From: Heterotrichella gracilis
Taxonomy: Eukaryota > Sar > Xanthophyceae > Tribonematales > Xanthonemataceae
Reading direction: 5' to 3'
NCBI GenBank assembly: GCA_032358255.1
Contig: JAULBX010028072.1
Span: 1-31,869, forward strand
Length of the DNA: 31,869 nucleotides
Made by a program: the position numbers and the translations under genes. A model generated the notes under the pieces. It saw only the letters and a list, made by a program, of their open reading frames with translations. It was not told the origin of the DNA and searched no databases. Below are positions 9,092 to 18,922 of this stretch, in pieces; within the stretch, counting starts at the first letter, position 1, and each line of letters opens with the position of its first letter.

Positions 9092-12000
9092 ATGGACGAC
9101 GACTTGGACGATCTCCTCGATTTTGAACAGGACTTTCTGCTGGAACAAGGTTCGTGCTGCCCTTTTACCACGACAGTGTTCCCGGGATATTGCAAGAACA
9201 AGTGTCTCCTACGTATTTGCAGCTGCTCTGGTGAATAGAGTTGCCTGCTATGGCGTATAGAGTGATCCAATTGGGTTGGAATGCAGCCACCCACCTCTCC
9301 CCTTGTCCCCCTGCAGACTCGAGAAACGCGTCCAAGCGAGCAATAGACGAGCTACAAGCGGGAACATCTGGAGGTAGGAGCTGGGCCACCAATTCCGTTT
9401 GAACCCCACCTGTCACCCCATATGCATGCATATGCACCACCTCCCCATTCCACTTCGAACCCACGGCCCCTCGCTGCCCCCCAACACGCCTCCTGATCCC
9501 CACAGACGCCAAGCGCCACCGGTCTGGAAAACCCGGGATTGGTCCCGACGAGGAAGAAGAAGAGGAGGAGCTTTGGCACTCTGCCCCTGGCCAGGGCCCC
9601 AGCTCTATAGCGCAAGATGGCGCCACGCACCCCCCCCTCATCGGCTCGGAGGAGGAGGAGATGCTGCTCCAAATGGCGCTCCAAGACACCCAGCCCGCCA
9701 CCGCGCACGCCTCCCAGCCCCACCCCACCTCAGGCTATCCCCACATCAGCACTGCAGAAGAGGCTGCGCTACTCGAAATGGCGCTCCAATCGCAAGTCGA
9801 TACCCACACCCAGCCATCCTCCCGCTCCCGTCCCTACATCCCCCCCACCACCAACCCCCTTGGCATAGAAGGGGAGACTATCACAGTGACAACAGCTGAG
9901 GGGGGGAGGGTCCACTGTAGGGTGTGGGGCGAGCAGGAGGGCAAGACGCCTCTGACGGGGACCGCAGCCCTGCTCCGCAAATCCCAGCAAAAGCTGCTGG
10001 ACGAGCCCTACTGGAAGCTGAAGGCGCAGCTGGAGAAGGTGCGTGGCCAGGCGCACCAACCCTAAAACCCTAGCGAGGTGAAACCTTGCCAGGTGCTAGC
10101 AAAGCTTGTGCGCACTACAGCCAGGGTGGGGGTGTCGCAGCAAAATCTCGTTACGAACCCATATTGGGTAAACATGGCCCCCCCGTCCACAAGACAGCCG
10201 CCCATCCCCCCTCATACAGATGCGTCCACAGATAGACACATCACTGGCCATACAGCCCTTTAGGTGGCTAGACTACTGTACATTACATGCACATACACGC
10301 CGAACCCTAACCTTAACCCTAAACCCAACCCTCCCAACCTACCGCAGGACAAGAAGGAGCGCCTGGCCACCGAAGCACATGCACCCTAAACCCTAAACCC
10401 TAAGCAATAACCCTAAGCCCTAAACCCTGAACCCAACCCTGCCGCAGGACAAGAAGGAGCGCCTGGCCACCGAAGCCCAACGCCGGCGGAGCGCCAAGGG
10501 GGGTGATAAAAAGGGGGGTGGTGCAGGGGAGGGCGCACCCAAGGAGCAGCTGTGGGTGGACAAGTATGCCCCAAGGGGGTACAGGGACCTGCTGAGTGAG
10601 GAGGTCATCAACAGGTAAGAAGGGTTTTGGGTAGGGTTTTGGGGTGTGGAGCTTGGGCAAATGCGCTCCAATGGCTGTTATTCGACGTGCTGAGTGGCGT
10701 GGTCATCGACAGATAGGGTTTCAATTAGGGTGTAGGTGCACCCAAGGAGCAGCTGTGGGTTGACAGATATGCCCCAAGGGGTTTCAAGGACCTGCTGAGT
10801 GACGAGGTCATCAACAGGTAAGGGTTTGGGTAGGCTCTTCATCGCCTCTTGGGATGAGTGCGTGTTTGGCACAGGGCCGAACGGATATAAGGAAACCCTA
10901 AACCCTAGACCCTAAACCCTGAACCCCAATCCCTAAACCCTAAACCTTATCTATCTGCAGGGAGGTTGTCCAGTGGGTCATGTCCTGGGAGCAGTGCGTG
11001 TTTGGCAAGGGGGGGCGGAATGGCGGGGGCCACCGGGGGGCCGCAAATGCCGCCTTATTTGATGGCAGCAGGGGGGCATTTGGGGGACCCAACCGCGTGT
11101 CTGGTGCTGAGTCAAGGCCTGAGCAAAAAGTGCTCCTGCTGGCGGGACCCCCAGGTGTGGCCTCACAAAACCCAAAGACACCCTCACATAAACCCTGGGT
11201 TGGTCCATCTGAATGGATCCTTACCCTTGCAAAAACCCTTCAGGCTTGGCAAACCACGGCGGCCCATGTTGTTGCCACCCACTGCTGGCGTTGACGCTAT
11301 GAGCACACAGCCCAACAAAAACCCTAAATTCTAAACCCTAGATCCTAAACCCAACACCTCGCTGATCAAAATGCCTGGATATTTGTATGCTGGTGCGCTC
11401 CTGCAAGAAAAGAAAAAAAATCCCACCTCCTACCCTCCTTTCAGGCCTGGGCAAGACAACCCTAGCGCATGTCGCCGCCAGGCACTGCGGGTACCGGCCG
11501 TACGAGGTGAACGCAAGCGATGACCGCACCGCCGCCAGCCTGCGGCGCAAGGTGGCTGATGCGGTGGACATGCGGCCTGTCATGGGGGACAAGCGCCCCA
11601 ACTGCGTGATTCTGGATGAGATTGACGGGGCGCTAGGTGCGGGTGGGGTGCGGGTGGGTGGGGTGGTGCGGGGGAGGATTTTTTTAAATGTGTGCGTGGG
11701 TAGGATGCCGGGTGGGCGGAAGGGTGGGGTGTGGAGGTGGGTGGCTTATGCGGTGGACATGCGGCCTGTCATGGGGGACAAGCGCCCCAACTGCAACCTC
11801 ATGCAAAATCAATGATAGGTTTTGACAAGACCCTACCGTGGAGTTGATGCCTGTGGTGGGCGACAAGCGCCCCAACTGCATGGTGCTGCGTGGGATTTGG
11901 TGGCGCGCTATGTGCAGAGTGGAGGGTGTGGATGCGGGTGTGGTGTGTGCCTTGAATACATTATGCAAGCGTGGAGTAAGGCTACCCGCCCATGCACCAC

Positions 12001-15000
12001 GCTTAGGGTAATGCAAAAAAGGTTGGTCTGCCCAGATGCGGGGAGCGCCACCCTCCCCCACTACTTCTGGAAGCCATCACCGCCGCCAAGCAGAACCCTA
12101 GCAAAACCCTTACCAACACCCTCCCCCCCACAACCCCGCAGGCGGTGCAGAGGGGCGAGGCGCCATCACCGCCCTCCTCCAAATCATCAACGCAGGCTCG
12201 GGATCCCCATCCAAGGGGGGTGAATCATGGGACACGGACGGGGAGGGGGCGCCAGGGGGTGCTCGTGGCAAGCGGAAAAAGGGGGGGAAGGACCGCCCCC
12301 TCAGCCGGCCGATCATCTGCATCTGCAATGATTTGTACGCCCCCGCGCTCAGGCCCCTGAGGGATGTGGCAAAGGTGTTTGTGTTCAAGCAACCGCAGGT
12401 AGGGGGAAAATCCTAGTGTAGGGTAAAACTTGAGGGGAGAGGAGGGAAACCATAGGTCGGTGTTGTCGAATGGTTGTTAAGGGCTGAGGGAGGTGGCCAA
12501 GGTGTTTGTGTTCTATCGACCTCAGGCAGGGGGAAACCCTAGGAAAGGGTGTCGTCAAGGTGGTTGAAAGTTTGTGTGGTACTTCAACCAGCATTTCAAC
12601 CTGAAACCCTGATTAAAACCCTGGTTGAAGTACCACACAGCATCCGTTCCCTGCCTGGAAGATGACTCTGTAACTTGCTGCCATCACCGTCCACCAGTGC
12701 ACCTCCCACAAACCCCTACCCCTCGCCCTAGCAAACCCTTCCCAAACCCTTCCCACATCCTAACATTTGTGTGTTTCCCTCCCTGCAGGTTAACGATATC
12801 GTGGCCCGCCTGCAAACCATCTGCTCGCGGGAGGGGCTCAGGGCGGACAGACAGGTAGGGTTTAGGGTTTACGATTTAGGGTTTTCAGGACCAAACCATC
12901 TGCTCGCGGGAGGGGCTCAGGGCTGACAGACAGGTAGGGTTCCAAGTCCAAACCCTAGCATTTGCACCTTTATACCCCAAGCTTTTCAGTATGCCTCCGC
13001 CCCCGCCATGTCACGCAGTACCAGGGCTAGGATGTACATTCCAATCTCCAAGAATGTTGTGGATCAATCCCTGGGGTGTGTGTTCAAGCGCTGCAGCTGG
13101 GCAGTAACCTCCTCCCGCCTGCGCACCACGTGCTCGCTGGAAGGCATCAAACAAGTAGGGTTCCAGGCACAAATCATGAGGTTCATTATGAGGTTTTAGG
13201 CTGAACGCCAGGGTAAATTCAGGTCTTTTCAGGCATGCACCCAGAAAATTGGGATGTCAATTGCCACACGAGGTGCAGCCTCGACATCCTACTCATAATC
13301 CCTAGTAGCTTTAGTAAACCGTAATCGACTGCTGTCCCTTCCCCATACCCCGGCGCTTTCTACATTCCCTGAACAAAACCCCAACCCCTCCCCTTTCCCC
13401 TCCTCAGGCGCTCATGGCACTAGCCACGCGCTCAGAGTGCGACGTGCGGTGCTGCCTCAACACCCTCCAAATGGTGGGGAGGAAGCAGCGGGTGGTGCGG
13501 GTGGGGGATGTGGGGAAGATGGCCCTGGGCGAGAAGGACGGGGGTGGCAGCGCCTGGGGTGTGTGGAACAGCATGATGTTCACAAGGGTAAGCTGAAACC
13601 CTAGAAACCCGGAATGTTCCCAAAAAATACAATTCTGGAAATATTTGTCAGCATTTTAGTACCCTGTTCTTGTTCCATCACTGCAAACCCTTTTCCCCCC
13701 AAGACCTTGACACCCTCCGCTTGTCCAAACCCGACAAAGCACCCATGCGCTGTCCACATTTCCCAAGGGACCTCATACTTGTCAGCATTCCCGGCCCCCA
13801 AAAGAAAAGATTGAAGTACCATATTCACCTGAAGTGCATATCGAAATACCTTCCCCCCGCTTCACAAATGTTAACACCCTGTTCGCCTATTGTACAGGAC
13901 CCTCGGCGGCCTGGCGGCGTGTTGCCGGAGGGTGAGCGCATGAAGCGGCTGTGGGGGGAGGTCTACGCATTCCCAGAGTATGACCTCATCATGCAGGTGG
14001 GTGGTGTGATGTTTGCATTATACATTTTCTTTTGCAGGGTTCCATATTCCAGTTTGAGCATGTTCGGTTTACCCTCACCATGTTTTGTTTGGCCCAGTAC
14101 AACTGCTTTATTTAAACAATTGTGTATTGTATACTTCAGCTGTCGTTCAAGATTTTGTCATGTATGTGCGTGTTTAGGGATCGATTCGTCGTGCTCTGTT
14201 ACAGCAACAATAATCCTGTCGCGTCTGCTGAACCGCTGAACCAAACCCTAATCAAACCCCTACTAAATCTGAAAACCCTGATGTAGGGTGTTCACGAGAA
14301 CTACCACGTGCTGCGCTACCAGGACCACGGCATGAGACGCACCCTGCGTTCGTTGGACTGCATGGGACAAACCCTGGAATTTACCTGAAAAAGAAAAATA
14401 ATCAACTCACAGCGATAAATAAAAAATTTCTCCACCTTGCCATGGTCTCTGTCACTCACACCGCCCTAAAACCCTTCCGTAGGGTGTTCACGAGAACTAC
14501 CACGTCCTGCGCTACCAAGACCACGGCATGGGCCGCACCCTGCGCCTGCTGGACTGCATGGGACAGAACGACTGCTTGTCTGCAAGGGTTGGCAGGGGGG
14601 GCGACTTCTCGCTGCAGGCCTACCTCCCCGTCATGATCATGATAGCGCACCACCTGGTGGCAGCCCCCGAGAGGTGAGGGCAGGGTTTTGGAGTGGTATG
14701 TAGGGTTTCTCGGGTTTGATTTAGGGTTTTGAGGTGGGCCGGGGAGGGGGGGGATTTCTCGCTACAGGCTTACCCTCCCGTCATGATTATGATAGCGCAC
14801 CACCTGGTGGCGGCGCCCGAGAGGTAAGGGTTATTTCATAAGTGGTCTCAGAAGATCTGAACCTTACCCCCTAAAGGTCAATGGTGTATCCCTCTGTTGG
14901 TGCAATGTATAAACCTCCACTCCCTGCCTCACGCCCCACCCCTCCCCTACTCACTCCCACATCACCAAAACCCCACCCGCAGGGCCAAGATACAGTGGCC

Positions 15001-17652
15001 TCGCGCCATGGCTGAGTCATCACGCCAGCTGGCAGCGAGCAGGGCGCTGGTGGGGGGGTGGGGGGCGGGGCTGGCGCCAGTGGGGGGTGGGGGCATGTCG
15101 ACGCGCACGGCGGTGCTGGTGGGTGGGGTGGGGTTTGGGATCATTTCCTGGGGTTTGCTATAGGGTTGCGGGCTGTGTGGGATGGAGCCTGTGGGGAAGG
15201 GGCGTCGATGAGGATGGTTGGGTGGGGAAATATATATCAAGACTTTTGTGTGTGGGTCTTAAACTTGACTGTTGTCACCTCTAGCTACCGATGTCATCCC
15301 CAGTTTTGTTAACGGTTATCTTTTCCCTCCACACCCTCTCTGTGCCGCTCACCCACCCCCATTTCACCCCTGCAGGAGACCCTCCCAGCAATTATGCACA
15401 TCTTGGCGCACCCCCAAGTGCGCCCCGTTGCAGCCAGCATTTGGACCCCCCAGGAGTGCAAAAATGCGGCGCATGTGGTGGACACCCTCATCGCATTTGG
15501 CCTCAATTTCAGCCGAGAGGGGGATGAGTATGGGGGAGAAAATCAGGGGCAGGGGTTTGCCCCACTCACTCCGCCTGTGCACCGCCTGTGCACATTCCCG
15601 GTAGGGCATTAGGGTACTAGGGTAGGGTATTAGGGTTTTGCACCGCTCACTGCGCCTGTGGATCGCCTGTGCACTGTCCCGGTAGGGTATTAGGGTACTG
15701 GGATGCCAGGGTCATGTGTACGAGATTGTTGGGCTACTAGGGTGTTAAGGCTTTGCATCACTCACCCCGCCTGTCCGCCGCCTGTGGGCCTTCATGATAG
15801 GGCGCCAAGGTAGGTACTTACATGCGTTTAGGGTTTAGGGTTTAGGGTTTAGCGTTTAGGGTTTAGCGTTTAGGTTTAGGGTTTAGGTTTAGGGTTTATG
15901 GTTAAGGGGTTAGGGTTCAGCGTTTAGGGTTTAGCGTTTAGGGTTTCTCTATATACACAGCCAGATGAGCAGTCTGTCCTACATGCCTTGTGCCAACCAG
16001 CCCTGTCGTGGCAGTGCTTTCACCATCTCTGCACTGGTGTCAATGCAGCTAACCCATGCACGAAACGCGTATTGCTGGAGAAACCCTTGGGGTTTTGCTG
16101 CAGGGTTTTGCTGTAGGGTTTCAGCGGAACGCGTGCCCCCCACCCCTGCAGCTGCACAACATCATTGAACCCTGATAACTGTTGTAGGGTTTCACTGACC
16201 CTTGGGGTTTTGCTGTAGGGTTTCAGCGGGCGCGTGGCCCCCACCCCTGCGGCTGTGCGTCAGGTGCTGGCGCATGAGGTGGAGATGGAGGTGATCAGGA
16301 GGCGCGATTCGGTACGTGTGATCAGTTGTAATCAGATGTGATGAGGTACTTGATTTGTGTGTTGTCAGTTGGCATGACTAGACGAAGGGGCATGGTTTGT
16401 AATGAGGTGGAGATGGAGGTGATCAGGAGGCGCGATTCGGTACGTGTGATCAGTTGTAATCGGATGGAATCATTTGGCTGGGTTGTATGTAATCAGTTGG
16501 AATGACTTGGCTGGGGAGGTTGTTTGTAATGAGGTGGAGATGGAGGCGATCAGGAGGCGCGAATGGGTAAGTGCGATCGGTTGTAATCAGATGTGATGAT
16601 ATGTGATGAGTTGGCTGGAATATATGCAATAGGGTGGCGATGGAGGTAATCAGCAGGCAAACAACCGCTGCGATTAAAATTGGGGTATGATGAGATGTTA
16701 TAAGGACGTAAGGGATGTGTAAAAGTGTCATACCGCAGGAGGAGATGGGGGTGTAATTGGAATCTTATTGCGATTGGATCCCATTAAGCATGGATCGGAT
16801 GCAATGAGCTACCCGGATTGTAATTCAGCATCAAATCCACAGGTCACAACCACCACCGCCGCCACCACCACCACCACAGCCGCAGCCACAGCCGCACCCA
16901 CCTCCACACCCACACCCGCCACACCCACACCCACCGCCAACCCCCTCCTGCTGACGGTGGCGGCCCGCATGCGCGCAAATGCGGCAATGGGGTTGGGGGC
17001 ACAAATGCGGGCCCCCCTTGCCCCGCGCAAATCCAACTGGCTGGACACCATCAAGGAGAATATGGCCCCCAAGAAGCGGGGGGGCGTCGGGGGTGCAAGT
17101 GGGTTGCATATGGAAAATGTCGCCATGTCGCTTTTGTTTCATGATAGGTCGCGGTCTCATAAGTTCATTAGGCACTGTTTCTGTTGCCCCATCATTTATG
17201 TCATATGATTCCCCCTCCCATCTTTCATGTTATGTGCATCACGAGGACCGCTACAATAACAGAAGATAATATCAACGATAAAAACCTGGTCGTAGCACAA
17301 CGTCACAGACCCCGTCAGTCCCGCTGCTCCCGTGCCCTCATCTAGTCATCAACCTGATCTGTGCCCCACCCCCTTTTGCCTGTACGAACCCCACGACCTT
17401 GGATGATGCACAGCATCGAGTACAGTCACCCAGAGGGTTGGTTGCCCTTCCCTTACCATGTTGCATGTATCCACCTAGATTCAGTGCCCTTCCGCTGACT
17501 GTACAATCACAGTCACAGTAACCCTGTCATCCAGTTTGCCACATCTTGCCCTCCTTTCTGTGCCAGGTGTCGCCTTCCCAGTGCTATACGAGTTCCACGA
17601 GGGCTACACCAATGCGGTGAAGAGGCCAATCAGGCTGGCGGACCTGCTGTAA
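9092..17652 (+). CDS. CTF18: CTF18, large subunit of the alternative RFC clamp loader
   Basis: Sixteen exons: 9092-9149, 9317-9373, 9506-10038, 10448-10614, 10961-11154, 11445-11636, 12142-12398, 12789-12854, 13408-13587, 13898-13996, 14483-14673, 14983-15118, 15376-15600, 16219-16311, 16843-17098 and 17567-17652 (TAA). Phase is consistent throughout; the product is 929 aa, close to animal CTF18. The start is the first in-frame ATG, followed by an acidic segment. Key parts are KEQLWVDKYAP, Walker A GPPGLGKT (334-341, split by an intron), Walker B DEID (394-397), sensor-1 IICICND (458-464) and the C-terminal VLYEFHEGYTNAVKRP block, typical of the end that binds DCC1-CTF8 and links to Pol epsilon. 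It loads PCNA for leading-strand synthesis and sister-chromatid cohesion in the nucleus. Oddities are a Gly/Lys-rich insert between Walker B and sensor 1, a Thr/Ala/Pro-rich run starting exon 15, and introns full of exon echoes. The exon 15 donor could instead be at 17092. Confidence 0.95.
10300..10440 (+). repeat. Echo of the 5' part of CTF18 exon 4 between CCCTAAA arrays
   Basis: Bases 10340-10377 repeat the acceptor and first 31 bases of exon 4 (ccgcag then gacaagaaggagcgcctggc, as at 10442-10478). The copy then breaks directly into CCCTAAA units (10383-10440) that lead to the intact exon's acceptor. A second CCCTAA-type stretch precedes it at about 10300-10326. Confidence 0.85.
10683..10820 (+). 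repeat. Two echoes of the 3' part of CTF18 exon 4
   Basis: A short copy at 10688-10714 (gtgctgagtggcgtggtcat) is followed by a long one at about 10736-10817. The long copy reproduces the exon from GAPKEQLWVD to the donor and stays open. Its protein differences from the exon are only K-to-R, Y-to-F, R-to-K and E-to-D. Splicing it to exon 3 or exon 4 through the obvious acceptor would shift the frame, so I treat it as a non-coding echo. Confidence 0.85.
10850..10960 (+). repeat. Echo fragment of exon 5 plus CCCTAAA array
   Basis: At 10854-10880 gatgagtgcgtgtttggcac matches gagcagtgcgtgtttggcaa of exon 5 (10988-11009). It then runs into CCCTAAA units (10898-10947) ending at the intact exon's acceptor. 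Confidence 0.65.
11238..11310 (+). repeat. Old, degenerate echo of CTF18 exon 6 (Walker A exon)
   Basis: The stretch cttcag|gcttggcaaaccacggcg...cccatgttgttgccacccactgctggcg follows exon 6 (tttcag|gcctgggcaagacaacc...gcgcatgtcgccgccaggcactgcggg) base by base with many changes and small gaps. The Walker A codons are destroyed. It precedes the intact exon and ends near CCCTAAA-like sequence. Confidence 0.65.
11735..11905 (+). repeat. Two echoes of the 3' part of CTF18 exon 6
   Basis: Bases 11746-11793 repeat tatgcggtggacatgcggcc through caagcgccccaactgc of the exon almost exactly. A second, more diverged copy lies at 11843-11885 (gatgcctgtggtgggcgaca...). Both follow the intact exon, and neither keeps the Walker B codons. 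Confidence 0.8.
12480..12534 (+). repeat. Echo of the 3' end of CTF18 exon 7
   Basis: It repeats the exon end from the LRDVAKVFVF codons to the donor region (here LREVAKVFVF, then TATCGACCTCAGGCAGGG). It follows the intact exon. Confidence 0.75.
12891..12938 (+). repeat. Echo of the 3' part of CTF18 exon 8
   Basis: It copies exon 8 from aaccatctgctcgcgggagg to the donor GTAGGG with one difference, a synonymous Ala codon change (GCG to GCT). It lies 37 bases after the intact exon's donor, separated by GTTTAGGGTTT-type sequence. Confidence 0.9.
13060..13158 (+). repeat. Intron-less echo of CTF18 exons 7 and 8
   Basis: An open frame reads VFKRCSWAVTSSRLRTTCSL then EGIKQ, followed by GTAGGG. 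It lines up with the spliced product of exons 7 and 8 (VFKQPQ then VNDIVARLQTICSREG) with the same nine codons between VFK and RL and no intron at the junction. It is strongly diverged and does not fit the exon chain. Confidence 0.55.
14286..14376 (+). repeat. Echo of the 5' part of CTF18 exon 11
   Basis: It copies the acceptor (gtag|ggtgttcacgagaacta...) and the first 28 codons of exon 11, with three synonymous third-position differences among the first codons and later changes G-to-R and L-to-S. It then diverges at aaaccctgg. The intact exon follows about 100 bases later. Confidence 0.9.
14745..14828 (+). repeat. Echo of the 3' part of CTF18 exon 11
   Basis: It copies the exon from the GDFSLQAY codons to the donor (here GTAAGG). 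Of seven codon differences, six are synonymous and one is L-to-P. It follows the intact exon after GTTTAGGGTTTTG-type sequence. Confidence 0.9.
15625..15810 (+). repeat. Two echoes of the 3' end of CTF18 exon 13
   Basis: The exon end (cactcactccgcctgtgcac, donor GTAGGG) recurs at about 15639-15690 with a GTAGGG donor. A more degenerate copy lies at 15748-15802. Both are embedded in TAGGGTATTAGGG-like sequence. Confidence 0.75.
15826..15946. repeat. Interstitial TTTAGGG array, about 120 bp
   Basis: The longest telomere-like tract in the window mixes GTTTAGGG, TTTAGCG and TTTAGG variants. It lies in the intron between CTF18 exons 13 and 14. Unit drift indicates an old array. Confidence 0.9.
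16105..16168 (+). repeat. Echo of the 5' part of CTF18 exon 14
   Basis: It repeats the acceptor region and exon start (ttttgctgtagggtttcagc, then a proline-coding stretch as in the intact exon at 16219). It breaks off at a CAACATCATTG stretch. Confidence 0.75.
16395..16668 (+). repeat. Three echoes of the 3' part of CTF18 exon 14
   Basis: The stretch gaggtggagatggaggtgat, through the donor GTACGTGTG and the next ~15 intron bases, is repeated almost exactly at 16404-16462. A GTAAGTGCG version lies at 16530-16590, and a poorer copy at 16632-16662. Following intron bases (tgatcagttgtaatc) are copied too, so the unit spans the exon/intron boundary. Confidence 0.9.
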
Positions 17653-17654
17653 AA

Positions 17655-18025
17655 CCTGGATAAGGGGTTGGCTGCCCAACCTTCTGTGGAACCCTAGGCA
17701 AAGGTTGGGGTAACGAGGTGTGCTGGGAAACCCTAGGCAAGGGTTGGGCAGCAATGGGGTACCAGATCCATGAGGAATGTACAAGCGCGGTGGCGAGGCC
17801 AATCAGAGGTGTAGGGGGGGACCCTTGCGGAGGTTTGTGTTGGGCTTGTATCAGGGAGAAACCCTAGACAAGGGATGAGTGGGATAGTTGGGTCAGGCAA
17901 CAATGAGACCCTGAGAGGAACCCCAGCCAATACTTGGGTGAGCTTGCTGTGTAGGGCAACCTTCGACAGAGGGTTGGCAACCAAGGAGTAGCAGCAATGA
18001 CACCCTAGACAAGGGTTGGGACCCC
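17655..18025 (+). repeat. Degenerate CCCTAGGCAAGGGTTGG repeats and an echo of the last CTF18 exon
   Basis: Downstream of the stop, the motif accctag(g/a)caagggttgg recurs near 17692, 17730, 17860 and 18002 with looser copies between. At about 17758-17808 the stretch ending gtggcgaggccaatcag copies the final exon (gtgaagaggccaatcag) including its EG-TNAV-RPIR region. Confidence 0.65.
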
Positions 18026-18922
18026 GGGATGTTGAGCAAATTCTAGGTCTACAGACCCTGAGCTAGGCTATGCATTGGGCGCGGAACTGCTGCATCAACA
18101 TCCTATGCCTTGCAGACTCTCTTCTCTCCTGTTGATTTTATTCATTTGTATTTAACAAAGTATTGTGCTCGATTGCACAACGCCGTAGCATCACTGAATG
18201 AGCAATTTATATCTTGAAATGCACTGTAATCCCTGGTGGGCCGCGAGCCAGCATTATGAACTGGCAATGGGCCAGAAGGCAATGCCATGCGCTGGTGCAC
18301 TAGAGTATACCCTGTGCACCATTGAGGCCACAGTGGCTGGCAACTTGCAATGATACAGGAACTCAAAGTCAGCTTAATTGAAGAGTGACTTTGACAGAGC
18401 TCTGAATCTAAAACTTCTTGTCACTGTTTGCATAATTTATGCCTTAAAGAGCCTATAGGTAGACGTCCCTGTTATGCTGTCAGCTTAAGAATTTGAGAGC
18501 CCATGAGCTGCGACCGCATGGTGCTATGCCCTAAGCAAGCACAGCCAGAACTGTAAATAATATAACATTTGAAATGCGACATCCTACAGTCTGGGTAGGC
18601 CTCCTATTATGGTAAGACTTGTCCCCATGTGTTTTCAAAAGCGGCTGGCCTGGCCCCCGCCACCAGACGCCACGTCAGTAACAGCTAAAGCAATGGTAGG
18701 GACACATGAGGGAATGACTGATCAACCTCTGCGGCTGGCTCTGTCTCATTCTGTCTCTTCCTCAACCAACGCCCTCATTCTTGAGATGAGGAACGTAGTT
18801 ATTTATTTATTTATTTATTTAACAGGCTAGAGCAACCAAAATACATTACTGCAATATACACGCCGTGTCCCGGGGACAGAAGTAATACCCTGAATCCACT
18901 CAAGTGTATTGGTTCTAGTATC
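17813..18922. other. Convergent intergenic region
   Basis: No gene is supported. After the degenerate repeats it holds ordinary, less GC-rich sequence, an algal-type TGTAA polyadenylation candidate for CTF18 at 18225-18229, and an (ATTT)n microsatellite at 18799-18820. Confidence 0.4.
18799..18820. repeat. (ATTT)5 microsatellite
   Basis: Five uninterrupted tetranucleotide units in the intergenic region downstream of both flanking genes. Confidence 0.9.

Noticed and set aside
10736..10817. Extra in-frame CTF18 exon
   Set aside because: The obvious acceptor (TGTAG|GTGCACCC) puts the copy out of frame with either exon 3 or exon 4, and the full-length exon at 10448-10614 joins perfectly. It is treated as an echo, though its conservative changes are reported as a finding.
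16809..17175. Minus-strand frames opposite CTF18 exon 15
   Set aside because: They are Gly/Val-rich shadows of the plus-strand Thr/Ala/Pro codons. The plus frame joins exons 14 and 16 and leads to the conserved CTF18 C-terminus.
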